In this document: in pieces, positions 18,539 through 27,727 of the stretch
How positions within the stretch are numbered: the first letter of the stretch is position 1
Layout: the number at the start of each line of letters is the position of its first letter
Assembly: GCA_964578175.1 (NCBI GenBank)
Contig: CAZOBH010000001.1
Location: forward strand, 1 to 64,000
Direction: 5' to 3'
Length of the DNA stretch: 64,000 nucleotides
Source of the DNA: RUG11788 sp964578175
Lineage (GTDB): Bacteria; Bacillota_I; Bacilli_A; RF39; UBA660
Made by a program: the position numbers and the translations under genes
Notes under the pieces: generated by a model
Database searches by the model: none
The model's input: the letters and a program-made list of their open reading frames with translations, nothing else
Told to the model about the DNA's origin: nothing

Positions 18539-19016
18539 GTTTTTTATCTCTTTCTACTTTTCTTAGAATTGGATTATTATTATCTTCATATTCTTTTATT
18601 TGTTCAATTCTTTTGTTATATCGATCTATATTTGAATATTTTGTACAGAAAAAAGTATCAATAATATCTTTTACTTTATAAAAAGCCATCGTTCCATTAA
18701 GAGCAAGAACATTAGCGTCATTATCTTTTCTTGTAAGTTTTGCTTCTTTTGTACTATCAACTTTAGCGCATCTTACTCCACGTACTTTGTTACAAGCTAT
18801 ACTTATTCCGATACCTGTTCCACATACAACAATTCCAAAATCTACTGTTTTATTTGCTACCGCTTCTCCAACTTTAAATGCATACTTAGTATAATCAGTA
18901 TTTTCCATTGAATCTGTTCCATAATCAAACACTTCATAATTCTTCTTTTTTAAATACTCTATTATTTTAGTCTTAGTTTTAAATCCTCTATGATCACTAC
19001 CAACTGCAATCTTCAT
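18531..19016 (-). CDS. rpiB: Ribose-5-phosphate isomerase B / sugar-phosphate isomerase
   Basis: 161 residues of the RpiB/LacAB fold: MKIAVGSDHRGFKTK at the start, the active-site Cys in VVCGTGIGISIACNKV, and RCAKVDSTKEAKLTRKDNDANVLAL. Interconverts ribose-5-phosphate and ribulose-5-phosphate in the pentose phosphate path. Start chosen at the ATG at 19016, right after GAGGTGG; the TTG upstream lies in that site. A GTTATAATTTTTATGAT leader, nearly the same as the lemA leader, precedes it. Confidence 0.93.
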   Translation of the reverse strand: MKIAVGSDHRGFKTKTKIIEYLKKKNYEVFDYGTDSMENTDYTKYAFKVGEAVANKTVDFGIVVCGTGIGISIACNKVRGVRCAKVDSTKEAKLTRKDNDANVLALNGTMAFYKVKDIIDTFFCTKYSNIDRYNKRIEQIKEYEDNNNPILRKVERDKKHE

Positions 19017-19075
19017 ATTCCACCTCAATCATAAAAATTATAACATAACTTTTGTGATTATTTAATGATAAAAAC

Positions 19076-19104
19076 ATAAAAAAATAGAGATATTAATCTC
19101 TATT
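19076..19104 (-). terminator. rpmE terminator
   Basis: AATAGAGAT/ATCTCTATT stem with four-base loop and U-rich tail on the minus strand; overlaps the rpmE stop. Confidence 0.8.
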
Positions 19105-19312
19105 CACTTACTTTATCAAATCCATACTTCTTGTTAAATTTATCTGCTCTTCCTGCATGAGATGTTCTACTTTGTTTTCCTGTATAGAATGGATGACATT
19201 TAGAACAAACCTCAACACGCATTTCATCTTGAGTAGATCTAACTGTAAAAGTTTCTCCACAAGCGCATGTAACTTTTGTATCTTTATATTCTGGATGTAT
19301 TCCTGCTTTCAT
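19100..19312 (-). CDS. rpmE: Ribosomal protein L31 (zinc-binding form)
   Basis: 70-residue large-subunit protein with the zinc pattern CACGETFTV...CSKCHPFYTG, so it is the zinc-containing type. The C-terminus is short and basic. GGAGTG precedes the ATG at 19312. The 90-bp leader from murA holds a TATAAT box and an inverted repeat (see separate entry) that could control it. Confidence 0.95.
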   Translation of the reverse strand: MKAGIHPEYKDTKVTCACGETFTVRSTQDEMRVEVCSKCHPFYTGKQSRTSHAGRADKFNKKYGFDKVSE

Positions 19313-19332
19313 ATTTCGACACTCCTTCCGCC

Positions 19333-19351
19333 ATGATTAAATATTAATCAT
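19333..19351 (-). promoter_or_regulatory. Inverted repeat in the rpmE leader
   Basis: ATGATTAA - ATA - TTAATCAT, perfect eight-bp arms, between a TATAAT box (about 19365-19370) and the rpmE ribosome binding site. It could be a repressor operator or an RNA hairpin for autogenous control by L31. No known motif matched. Confidence 0.45.
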
Positions 19352-19402
19352 AGAAAATATTGCTTTTATAATATAACAAACAATTTTATAAAATGCAAGT
19401 TT

Positions 19403-20686
19403 TTATCGAGTTTTAGTACTTTCTTCTTCTTTTTGAATGACTTTTATATCAGCACCAACATCTCTTAATTTTTCAACTATATTAGAATATCCTCTAAGAA
19501 TATGATTTATATTAGTAATTTCAGTTTTTCCTTCTGCTATTAATCCAGCAGCAACCATTGCAGCTCCAGCTCTTAAATCTGTAGCTTCTACTTCTTCACC
19601 ATGTAATGGTGTAGGTCCTTTAAATTTAGCTGACATTCCAATTACTTCAACATTTGCACCCATTTTATTTAAATAAGGTACATGCATAAATCTATTTTCC
19701 CAAATTGTTTCAGTTACTTTTGATTCTCCTTCTGCTTGAGTCATAATTACAGAATAAGGTTGTTGTAAATCAGTTGGGAATCCAGGATATCCTACTGTTT
19801 TAACTTTAGTAGGTAAGAATTTATTTGGTTTAGTAACATATAAATAATCATCTCCTACTTCCATTTCAACGCCAGCTTCTTCAAGTGTTGATAAAAGTGA
19901 AGTTAAATGTGCTGGAATTATATTATCAATTTTTAAATAATTACCAGTTAAAGCACCAATAATTATATATGTACCAGCTTCAATTCTATCAGGAATGATT
20001 TCATGTCCCTCAATTGTTCCACCTAACTTTTTAACTCCTTCTATTTTTATTTCACTAGTTCCTGCTCCTCTTATTTTAGCACCCATACTATTTAATAACA
20101 TTGCTACATCAGTAATTTCAGGTTCACGAGCAGCATTCTTAATTCTAGTTACTCCATCAGCTAAACATGCAGCAAGCATTATATTTATAGTTGCACCTAC
20201 TGATGCAATATCTAAAAATATATCAGCTCCTTTTAATTCTTTAGCATCAACTATATATTTTTTACCTTCATTTTTAACAGTTGCACCAAGTGCTTCAAAT
20301 CCTTTTAAATGAAGATTTATTGGTCTTTCTCCAATTTTACATCCTCCTGGAAAATATAATTCAGCATGATGATACTTTCCTAACATAGCTCCCATGAAAT
20401 AATAAGAAGCTCTTAATTTTGATGCATACTCTTCTGTTATTTCTTTATTTTCTACATTTGCAGGGTCAATAACAATTGCATTAGTTGATCTTTGTGGATT
20501 AGCTCCAATATATTCAAGTATTTCTGTTAATGAATCTACATCTTTTATTTCAGGTACATTAGTTAATGTTACTTGTTCACTTCCTAGTATTGCTGCTGGA
20601 ATTAAAGCAACACAACTGTTTTTTGCACCATTTATTCTAATAGTCCCACTTAATTCTTTTCCGCCTTCAATTTCAATTACGTCCAT
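19403..20686 (-). CDS. murA: UDP-N-acetylglucosamine 1-carboxyvinyltransferase
   Basis: First committed step of peptidoglycan synthesis: adds enolpyruvate to UDP-GlcNAc in the cytosol. 427 residues; Lys22 and Asn23 in NGAKNS and the loop Cys116 in PGGCKIGERP are present, so it should be sensitive to fosfomycin in the usual way. AAGGAGG precedes the ATG. Proof that this lineage has a wall. No terminator was seen between it and rpmE. Confidence 0.96.
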   Translation of the reverse strand: MDVIEIEGGKELSGTIRINGAKNSCVALIPAAILGSEQVTLTNVPEIKDVDSLTEILEYIGANPQRSTNAIVIDPANVENKEITEEYASKLRASYYFMGAMLGKYHHAELYFPGGCKIGERPINLHLKGFEALGATVKNEGKKYIVDAKELKGADIFLDIASVGATINIMLAACLADGVTRIKNAAREPEITDVAMLLNSMGAKIRGAGTSEIKIEGVKKLGGTIEGHEIIPDRIEAGTYIIIGALTGNYLKIDNIIPAHLTSLLSTLEEAGVEMEVGDDYLYVTKPNKFLPTKVKTVGYPGFPTDLQQPYSVIMTQAEGESKVTETIWENRFMHVPYLNKMGANVEVIGMSAKFKGPTPLHGEEVEATDLRAGAAMVAAGLIAEGKTEITNINHILRGYSNIVEKLRDVGADIKVIQKEEESTKTR

Positions 20687-20748
20687 ATTTCCTCCTTAAG
20701 TATTTCTCCAAGTTCATTTTATCAATTATTTATAACATTATCAATCTA

Positions 20749-20790
20749 TAAAAAATGATATTTGTCTATTAATTTTCAACAAATATCATT
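20749..20790 (-). terminator. prfA-prmC terminator
   Basis: Twelve-bp perfect arms AATGATATTTGT/ACAAATATCATT with a 13-base loop, then six U on the minus strand. The 3' end of prmC forms one arm. Confidence 0.8.
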
Positions 20791-21587
20791 CTATCTCTAT
20801 TATTTAAATCTTTTAAACATTCTATTTTAGAATCAGGAAGTACTTCTTTAATTAAATTAGTAATATCATCTTTTAAAGTATCTCCAATTTCAAAAGCAAT
20901 TATATACTCTTCTTTCAAATTGTTTTTTATATTTTTTAATATTTCTCTATATAAATCTAAACCATCTACTCCACCAAATAATGCTTTATGTGGTTCATTA
21001 AACCTAACTATATCTTCTATTTCTTCATTTGTTTTTATATATGGAGGATTAGATATTATAACATCATACTTTTCATTTATTCCATCCAGCATATCATTAT
21101 GTTTAAAATTAACTTCTAAACCTAAATTATTAGCATTTTCTTTGGCAACATCTATTGCGTCTAAACTAATATCTAATAAAGTTACAAAAGAGTTTGGAAT
21201 AGCGTTTTTTAAAGTTAAACCTATCGCTCCACTTCCACATCCAAGATCAATTATTGATACATTTTTATCATTATATTTATTCTTAATCCTTTTTATCGTT
21301 TCTTCAACTAATTGTTCTGTCTCGAATCGAGGAATAAGAACTCTTTCATCTACATTGAATCTTAATCCATAGAAGTTAACATTTCCAATAACATATTGAA
21401 TAGGTTTTCCTTCTTTTAGTTCATTTACTTGCATCTTATATTTTTCAACTATATCATTATCTACTTCTTTATCTAAAATCATAAATAACTCTAATGCATT
21501 TACTTCTAATAATTCAGCAAGAAGCATTTTTGCAAGATCAGAATGAACTCTTCCTTTACCATATGCTATCAAATCATCAACTGTCAT
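20769..21587 (-). CDS. prmC: Release factor glutamine methyltransferase
   Basis: Methylates the Gln of the GGQ motif of release factors with S-adenosylmethionine. 272 residues: N-terminal helical domain, then a Rossmann methyltransferase fold with DLGCGSG (114-120) and the NPPY motif at 180-183. The start at 21587 lies inside prfA (11-bp overlap), the usual prfA-prmC coupling, so substrate and modifier are made together. Confidence 0.96.
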   Translation of the reverse strand: MTVDDLIAYGKGRVHSDLAKMLLAELLEVNALELFMILDKEVDNDIVEKYKMQVNELKEGKPIQYVIGNVNFYGLRFNVDERVLIPRFETEQLVEETIKRIKNKYNDKNVSIIDLGCGSGAIGLTLKNAIPNSFVTLLDISLDAIDVAKENANNLGLEVNFKHNDMLDGINEKYDVIISNPPYIKTNEEIEDIVRFNEPHKALFGGVDGLDLYREILKNIKNNLKEEYIIAFEIGDTLKDDITNLIKEVLPDSKIECLKDLNNRDRMIFVEN

Positions 21588-22644
21588 TTTCAGATCCTTC
21601 TAGTTTTCTTTTAAGATCTTCATTTATAAGAGCTTCTATTATATCTTCTATATCTCCATCCATAACTCTATCTAAATTATTTGTAGTATATCCAATTCTA
21701 TGATCAGTTACCCTGTTTTGAGGATAATTATATGTTCTTATCTTTTCAGATCTATCTCCAGTACCTATTTTACTTCTTCTTTCGCTACCTACTTCTTGTT
21801 CTTGTTTTTCTATTTCAGCTTGATAAAGTCTTGCTTTAAGAACCTTCATAGCTTGTTCTTTATTTTGAATTTGACTTCTTTCATTTTGACAAGTAACAAC
21901 TGTATTAGTAGGCAAATGTGTAATTCTAACAGCACTTGGAGTTGTATTTACACCTTGTCCTCCATGCCCACTAGCACAATAAACATCTATTCTTAAATCA
22001 CTAGGATTTATTGTAATATCAACATCTTCTACTTCTGGCATAACAAGTACTGTTGCAGTAGAAGTTTGAACTCTTCCTTGAGATTCAGTAACAGGTACTC
22101 TTTGTACACGATGTGCTCCATTTTCATACTTTAATTTAGAATAAACATTAGCTCCTTTTACCATGAATTCTATTTGAGAAAATCCTCCTGCAGTACCTTC
22201 TTCATAGTCTATTACTTCTGTTTTAAAACCAATTCTTTCTGCATATCTTGTATACATTCTATATAAATCACCAGCAAAAATATTAGCTTCATCTCCACCT
22301 GCAGCTCCACGAATCTCCATTATAATATTTTTTCCATCATTAGGATCTTTTGGAACTAGTAACATTTCTAACTTACTTTCCAACTCTTCTTTTTTAACGA
22401 CAATTTCATCATATTCTAACTTTGCCATTTCTCCTAATTCAGGATCTTTCATTAATTCTTTAGTATTCTCTACTTCTTCTTGAGTCTTTTGATATTCTAA
22501 ATAAGTATCTACAGTTTCTTTAATTTCAGCAATTTCTTTAGATATATCTCTTGTCTTATTAATATCACTTAATATTTCAGGATCTGATAACTGTTTATTA
22601 AGTTCTTCATATCTGTTTTTAATTAACTCAAGTCTTTCTATCAT
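21577..22644 (-). CDS. prfA: Peptide chain release factor 1
   Basis: Reads UAA and UAG at the ribosome and triggers peptide release. 355 residues; GGQ at 228-230 and the codon-reading PVT tripeptide at 184-186, as in RF1 and not RF2. GGAGAGAT precedes the ATG. Since TGA is a stop in this genome, an RF2 gene must exist elsewhere. Confidence 0.96.
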   Translation of the reverse strand: MIERLELIKNRYEELNKQLSDPEILSDINKTRDISKEIAEIKETVDTYLEYQKTQEEVENTKELMKDPELGEMAKLEYDEIVVKKEELESKLEMLLVPKDPNDGKNIIMEIRGAAGGDEANIFAGDLYRMYTRYAERIGFKTEVIDYEEGTAGGFSQIEFMVKGANVYSKLKYENGAHRVQRVPVTESQGRVQTSTATVLVMPEVEDVDITINPSDLRIDVYCASGHGGQGVNTTPSAVRITHLPTNTVVTCQNERSQIQNKEQAMKVLKARLYQAEIEKQEQEVGSERRSKIGTGDRSEKIRTYNYPQNRVTDHRIGYTTNNLDRVMDGDIEDIIEALINEDLKRKLEGSENDS

Positions 22645-22691
22645 AGAAATCTCTCCTTTTTCTGTAGTTATTATAACATAATTTAAAAAAG

Positions 22692-22718
22692 AAAAAAGAA
22701 CTATTAATCTTCTAGTTC
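22692..22718 (-). terminator. rpoE terminator (weak)
   Basis: GAACTA/TAGTTC six-bp stem with nine-base loop, then UUUUUUC on the minus strand. Confidence 0.5.
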
Positions 22719-23165
22719 CATTTCATCTTCATCGATTACAACTAAATCTTTTAAATCATCATCTGAATCATCGAAATCTTCATCATCATTCTCTTGATCA
22801 TAATCAATTTCGTCAGTATCTTCGTCATCCTCTTTTTCTCTTGTTTGATCTAATTCATCATCATCTTCGTCGTCTTCTTCAGTATCTAATGATGTTATTT
22901 TTTTATTTGTTTTTGAAGATGCATACTTTTCACTTAAATCCCAATTACCATCTTCTAGTAATATGAATCTTTTATCGGTTGTAAGTGTAGTATAGTAATC
23001 TCCAATTTTATTTTCATAAAAACTATTAGGCAATTCTAGAGAAGTAGTTATTTTTTTAAATAAATCAGCTGTATTCATTGCGCCACATTCTTTGATTAAC
23101 ATATATGTTAAATCTTTGTGTGAATATAGTTCTAAATCTTCTTTAGACATTTCTTTAATGCTCAT
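22704..23165 (-). CDS. rpoE: RNA polymerase delta subunit
   Basis: 153 residues: an N-terminal folded domain (about 1-85, HARE-HTH type, ending in LEDGNWDLSEKY) and a disordered tail rich in Asp and Glu (about 95-153). This build is specific to Firmicutes; delta binds core polymerase and speeds recycling. I use the ATG at 23165, eight bases after GGAGG; the earlier in-frame TTG is in the ribosome binding site. It has its own promoter and terminator. Confidence 0.93.
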   Translation of the reverse strand: MSIKEMSKEDLELYSHKDLTYMLIKECGAMNTADLFKKITTSLELPNSFYENKIGDYYTTLTTDKRFILLEDGNWDLSEKYASSKTNKKITSLDTEEDDEDDDELDQTREKEDDEDTDEIDYDQENDDEDFDDSDDDLKDLVVIDEDEMELED

Positions 23166-23198
23166 TAATAATTCCTCCAAAAAAACATAAACATTAAC

Positions 23199-23227
23199 TT
23201 TATAGCACTATTCATGAAAATACGCAA
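23199..23227 (-). promoter_or_regulatory. rpoE promoter
   Basis: TTGCGT (23222-23227) and TATAAA (23199-23204) on the minus strand with a 17-bp spacer. Confidence 0.6.
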
Positions 23228-23234
23228 TACTTTT

Positions 23235-24974
23235 TCACATTTTTTCAGGTACTTTAATAGCTAATATATCTAAAAGTAGTTCATTTGTTGATTTAACAAC
23301 GTCAGTTAAAGTTAACCAAGAGTTACGTTTATCTAAATTTTCTTCACTTAAAACTCTATTTTCAGAATAAAATTTATTAAATAGACTAGTAAGTTTATAT
23401 AGGTAATCTGCAATATCATTTAATGATTTTATATCATATGATTTTTTTAGAACATTAGGTAAAGTCATAAGACATTTAATAATCTCTTTATCAGTTTCAC
23501 TTCCAATAACTGAATAATCTTTTTCATATTTACCATTTTTATTTAATAAAGATTTCATACGAATTGTTGAATATAGTAAATAAGGTCCTGTTTTTCCATT
23601 TAAATCTGCAAACTTTTTAGGATCAAACACATAATCTGTTCCTCTAAAAGATAAGAAATCAGCATATTTTAAAGCAGATATTCCAACCATTTCAGATATC
23701 TCATCTTTTTCTTTTTCATCTGTAATACTAGGATTAAGTCTAGATTTAGCCTCATCTATAACAACATCGATAAGTCCTTTTAAATCCATAACTCCACCGT
23801 CACGTGTTTTAAAAGGTTTTCCATCAGGTCCATTCATTGTACCTAATCCCATATGCATTAATATAGTATTGTCATTAACTAAATGTGTTTTATAGCTTGC
23901 TCTAAATACTTGTTCAAAATATAAACCTTGTCTAAAATCGGTAACATACCATATTTCATCTGGATTAAATCTCTCCATACGAGAATAAATTGTTGCTAGA
24001 TCTCTTGTTGCATATAAAGTTGCTCCATCACTTTTAATAATAACTAATGGAGGCATTGGTTTATTATCATCTTCTTTTTGAACATCTATTACTAAAGCTC
24101 CATCACTTTCATATACTAATCCAGTACTTTTCATTTTTTCCATTGTTGCTGGAATATATGGATAAGCATCTGTTTCTCCCTCCCATAGGTCAAAGTCAGT
24201 ATTAATTTTTAAATAAACTTCTTTTATATCAGCAATAGATACTTTCTTTATAATATTCCAAAGGGCAACATATCCACGTCTGCCTTCATCAAGTTCAGCT
24301 GTTATTTGTCTAACTTCTTCCATTCTATTTTCATCATCTTTTGCTGCTTGACTAGCTCTAGGATATATTTCCCCTAATTCTTCTGGAGTAATTTTAAAAT
24401 CTTCATATTCCCCTTCGTAATCAGGATCAAAAAACTTTAATTCAGGATGAAGTCTTTTTATTTCAGATATAACCATTCCAGATTGACGACCTATATCACC
24501 AAAATGTACATCTCCAATTACTTCTTTACCTAATACTCTAGCAAGTCTTTTTAATGCTTCTCCAATATTTGCGGGTCTTAAATGACCTACATGTAATGTT
24601 TTAGCAATATTTGCTCCACCATAGTCTAATATAATTTTTCCACTTTTTTCTTTGTCTATGTTAAGTTCTATATCATTTTTAATAATATTAATAAAATCCA
24701 ACATAGCTTTATCTGATATAGAAAAATTAATGAATCCAGGTCCTGCTATATTAACATTAGTAAATCTTTCATCACTTTCTAATTTGTTTTTAATTAACTC
24801 AGCAATCTCTCTAGGATTTTTATGATATTCTTTTGCTAATTTCATAGCGTCATTAATTTGATAATCACCTAAATCTGGTCTATTTGATTCTGTTAAATCA
24901 ACTTCTTTTATATCAAAACCTGCATCATTTATATATTTTATAATATCTTCTTCTATTTTCTTAATGTAACTCAT
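23235..24974 (-). CDS. argS: Arginyl-tRNA synthetase
   Basis: Charges tRNA-Arg. 579 residues: N-terminal Add-1 domain, HVGH signature at 128-131, DALR anticodon domain at the end. The KMSK loop is not typical, as is usual for ArgRS. AAGGAGAT precedes the ATG. It follows the DUF1934 gene by 1 bp, the B. subtilis ywiB-argS pair. Confidence 0.96.
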   Translation of the reverse strand: MSYIKKIEEDIIKYINDAGFDIKEVDLTESNRPDLGDYQINDAMKLAKEYHKNPREIAELIKNKLESDERFTNVNIAGPGFINFSISDKAMLDFINIIKNDIELNIDKEKSGKIILDYGGANIAKTLHVGHLRPANIGEALKRLARVLGKEVIGDVHFGDIGRQSGMVISEIKRLHPELKFFDPDYEGEYEDFKITPEELGEIYPRASQAAKDDENRMEEVRQITAELDEGRRGYVALWNIIKKVSIADIKEVYLKINTDFDLWEGETDAYPYIPATMEKMKSTGLVYESDGALVIDVQKEDDNKPMPPLVIIKSDGATLYATRDLATIYSRMERFNPDEIWYVTDFRQGLYFEQVFRASYKTHLVNDNTILMHMGLGTMNGPDGKPFKTRDGGVMDLKGLIDVVIDEAKSRLNPSITDEKEKDEISEMVGISALKYADFLSFRGTDYVFDPKKFADLNGKTGPYLLYSTIRMKSLLNKNGKYEKDYSVIGSETDKEIIKCLMTLPNVLKKSYDIKSLNDIADYLYKLTSLFNKFYSENRVLSEENLDKRNSWLTLTDVVKSTNELLLDILAIKVPEKM

Positions 24975-24975
24975 A

Positions 24976-25317
24976 TTAAATCTCCTTATATATTAATTCA
25001 AAACTAAAATCATCATTTTCTAACCGATATTCAACTCTATATTCGTTATCATTTTTTTCTATTTCATATACTTCCATATCCATATCAAAGGATAACTTAA
25101 ATTCTTTCATATATAAATTAACTTTTTTATTTCGATAGTCTAGAACAAGATTTTTTTCTATATCATCTCTAGTTATAGTGTCATTTTCTAAATCTACCAT
25201 TACTTTTGTTTTAGATTTTTCAACATAAGTTAAAACATTGTTATTAAGTTCTCCAATATAATTACCAGTTTCTTCTATTTTTGCTTTAACTTTTACATTT
25301 ATATCTACTTTCGTCAT
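24976..25317 (-). CDS. DUF1934 (YwiB-type) beta-barrel protein
   Basis: 113 residues of alternating beta strands with a LENDTITRDDI turn and ending FSFELIYKEI, the DUF1934/YwiB pattern. The fold is a lipocalin-like barrel in known members; function unknown. Start at the ATG at 25317 behind GGTGAT rather than the GTG nine bases up. Its conserved place just before argS supports the call. Confidence 0.7.
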   Translation of the reverse strand: MTKVDINVKVKAKIEETGNYIGELNNNVLTYVEKSKTKVMVDLENDTITRDDIEKNLVLDYRNKKVNLYMKEFKLSFDMDMEVYEIEKNDNEYRVEYRLENDDFSFELIYKEI

Positions 25318-25354
25318 ACTTATCACCGATATGCATATTTTATCATATAAATAA

Positions 25355-25384
25355 ACAAAATAAAAGAATTCATAAATGAACTCT
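25355..25384 (-). terminator. pta terminator
   Basis: AGAATTCAT/ATGAACTCT arms (one mismatch) with a two-base gap, then UUUUA on the minus strand. Confidence 0.6.
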
Positions 25385-26378
25385 AATTATTTTGTGCTTG
25401 AACTGAAGTAATTGCAATAACACCTACTATATCATCAGTACTACAACCACGAGATAGATCATTAATTGGTTTCGCAATTCCTTGAGTAATTGGCCCATAA
25501 GCTTCAGCTTTTGCAAGTCTTTGAACTAATTTATACCCAATATTTCCAGCATCTAAATCTGGAAATACCAACACATTAGCTCGCCCTGCTACTTCTGAAT
25601 CAGGTGCCTTTAATTTAGCTACTTCTGGTACTATTGCAGCATCAAGTTGAAATTCACCATCTAATTTTATATCCGGGTATTTTTCTTTAGCTATATTTGT
25701 TGCTTCAACTACTTTTGTTACATCATCATGTTTTGCACTACCTTTAGTAGAATGAGATAACATAGCAACAATAGGTTCTTTTTCTACTAAAATTTTAAAA
25801 CTTTTTGCAGATGATTGTGCAATTGATGCAAGTCTATCTGGAGTTGGATTTTGTTCAAGTCCACTATCTGCAAAAATAAATGTGCCATTTTCTCCATATT
25901 CACAATTAGGTACACACATTAAGAAGAATGCTGAAACTAATTCTGCATCTTTTGATGTTTTAATAATTTGCAAAGCAGGTCTTAGTGTATTAGAAGTAGA
26001 ATGACACGCACCAGATACTATACCATCTGCTTTTCCATCTTTAACTAACATACATGCAAAATACATATAATCATTTAAAATAAGATTTTTAGCTTCTTCT
26101 TCTGTTAATCCTTTTTCTTTTCTCATTTCATATAAATCATTAATATATTTATCTGTTAATTCATACTCATTTGGATCAATAAAAACAATTTGAGATAAAT
26201 CTAAATCACTATTATTATTAATAACTTCGTCTTTATTACCAATAAGTATAATATTTGCAATTTTCTCATTTATTGCCTTAGAAGCTGCTTCAACTACTCT
26301 TCTATCCATACTTTCTGGTAAAATTATTGTTTTAATTTCATTTTTTGCTCTTTCTTTAATATTATCTATAAAATTCAT
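25383..26378 (-). CDS. pta: Phosphate acetyltransferase
   Basis: Converts acetyl-CoA and phosphate to acetyl phosphate, the first step of acetate fermentation with ATP gain through AckA. 331 residues, a short-form Pta with only the catalytic domain: SGACHSTSNTLRPALQ, FADSGLEQNPT, MLSHSTKGSAKHDDV and LVFPDLDAGNIGYKL are family signatures. I start at the ATG at 26378, behind AAGGAG. ackA is not in this window. Confidence 0.95.
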   Translation of the reverse strand: MNFIDNIKERAKNEIKTIILPESMDRRVVEAASKAINEKIANIILIGNKDEVINNNSDLDLSQIVFIDPNEYELTDKYINDLYEMRKEKGLTEEEAKNLILNDYMYFACMLVKDGKADGIVSGACHSTSNTLRPALQIIKTSKDAELVSAFFLMCVPNCEYGENGTFIFADSGLEQNPTPDRLASIAQSSAKSFKILVEKEPIVAMLSHSTKGSAKHDDVTKVVEATNIAKEKYPDIKLDGEFQLDAAIVPEVAKLKAPDSEVAGRANVLVFPDLDAGNIGYKLVQRLAKAEAYGPITQGIAKPINDLSRGCSTDDIVGVIAITSVQAQNN

Positions 26379-26424
26379 TTTTTCTCCTTCTTTCAAAAAT
26401 AATTATATCATTTTATAACAATAA

Positions 26425-26453
26425 TTGAATAGTAGACTAAAGTTTGTTATAAT
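26425..26453 (+). promoter_or_regulatory. lemA promoter
   Basis: TTGAAT (26425-26430) and TATAAT (26448-26453), 17-bp spacer, 21 bp above the start codon. Confidence 0.8.
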
Positions 26454-26474
26454 TTTTATGATAGAGGTGGTTAT

Positions 26475-27038
26475 ATGATTCCATACATAGTATTAATAAT
26501 ATTTGTAATTATTGTATTGATAATTAATAAATTTAAATCAATTTCTACAGACTACAACATTGTTCTTGATAAAATACATTTAGGTGAAAATGAAATTCAA
26601 AGTTTATTAGAAACTAAAACTAATTTAATGGATGAAATATGTGAATATATCAATGATATGAACGAGAATCCTGTATTTTCTTCTATTCAAAAACTATCAA
26701 AGAAAAAATACGATACATTAAATTATGATAAGGATTTATCTGATATCTATAATGATTTAAAAGAGTACCTATTTGTTAATAAATCTTTTGTACCAGAAAA
26801 TGAAATAAACGATAAAATAAAAGAACTATATAAAATAGAAGATGAATTAATAGCAACTAAAAGATTCTATAATGATAATTCAGAAATATTTAATGATTTA
26901 ATCGATCGTTTTCCGGCTAATATAATAGCAAGAAAAAAAGGTTATGAATATAAATATACATACTCATTTGGAGAAGATGAATTCTTTGCAATACTAAAAG
27001 AAAACGAAACTAAACATACCAAAAAAGCAAGAGCATAA
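26475..27038 (+). CDS. lemA: LemA family membrane protein
   Basis: 187 residues: one N-terminal membrane helix (3-20), then a long helical domain. The closing TKRFYNDNSEIFNDLIDRFP and ARKKGYEYKYTYSF match the end of the LemA domain (RFYN...FP.N..A...G....). LemA proteins are membrane-anchored helical bundles with the body outside the cell; role unknown. AGAGGTGG precedes the ATG. It is the only plus-strand gene I find between 1 and 61.2 kb, that is, against the fork direction. No HtpX partner follows. Confidence 0.8.
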   Translation: MIPYIVLIIFVIIVLIINKFKSISTDYNIVLDKIHLGENEIQSLLETKTNLMDEICEYINDMNENPVFSSIQKLSKKKYDTLNYDKDLSDIYNDLKEYLFVNKSFVPENEINDKIKELYKIEDELIATKRFYNDNSEIFNDLIDRFPANIIARKKGYEYKYTYSFGEDEFFAILKENETKHTKKARA

Positions 27039-27067
27039 AAAAATATCTATTACTAGATATTTTTTTT
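27037..27067. terminator. Bidirectional terminator between lemA and ung
   Basis: AAATATCTA/TAGATATTT stem with TTAC loop, A run on the left and T run on the right, so it serves both converging genes. Confidence 0.88.
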
Positions 27068-27727
27068 ATTTAGATCCCAATCTATTTCTTTTATTCCTTT
27101 AGACTTTAAAAAATTATTTGTTTTAGAGAATGGTTTGCTTCCAAAGAATCCATTATATGCAGAAAATGGAGATGGATGTGTAGATTCAATTATGTAATGG
27201 TTTTTATTTGTAATTAAACTTTTTTTAGCCCTTGCATAGCTTCCCCATAATATAAACACAACAGGTTCTTTTTTTTCGTTTATTTTTTTTATTACTGCAT
27301 CAGTAAATATTTCCCATCCTTTTCCTTGATGAGATGCTGCCTTATCTTTTTCAACAGTTAAAACACTGTTTAGTAATAGAACTCCTTGATCTGCCCATTT
27401 AAGTAATGAACCATCATCACATATTTCTATTCCTAAATCATCTTTTAATTCTTTAAAAATGTTATTTAAAGATGGTGGTTTTCTTATCCCTGTTTTAACA
27501 GAGAAAGATAAACCTTCAGCTTCATTTTCTCCATGGTAAGGATCTTGCCCTAAGATTACTACTTTTAAATCTTTATATTTAGTATGTCTAAATGCATTAA
27601 ATATTTCATTTTTTGGAGGAAAAATCGTTTTTTCCTTATATTCTTTTTCTACAAATGAAATTAATTCTTTAAAATAGTCTTTTTCTATTTCATCTTTTAA
27701 TATATTATCCCAATCATTTCCTAACAT
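27053..27727 (-). CDS. ung: Uracil-DNA glycosylase
   Basis: Removes uracil from DNA. 224 residues; the catalytic Asp62 and His65 in GQDPYHG and the HPSPFSAYNGFFGSKPFS loop near the C-terminus are complete. The start directly follows the amidase stop with no gap, so they are cotranscribed. Transcription ends at the shared terminator. Confidence 0.96.
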   Translation of the reverse strand: MLGNDWDNILKDEIEKDYFKELISFVEKEYKEKTIFPPKNEIFNAFRHTKYKDLKVVILGQDPYHGENEAEGLSFSVKTGIRKPPSLNNIFKELKDDLGIEICDDGSLLKWADQGVLLLNSVLTVEKDKAASHQGKGWEIFTDAVIKKINEKKEPVVFILWGSYARAKKSLITNKNHYIIESTHPSPFSAYNGFFGSKPFSKTNNFLKSKGIKEIDWDLNKKNI

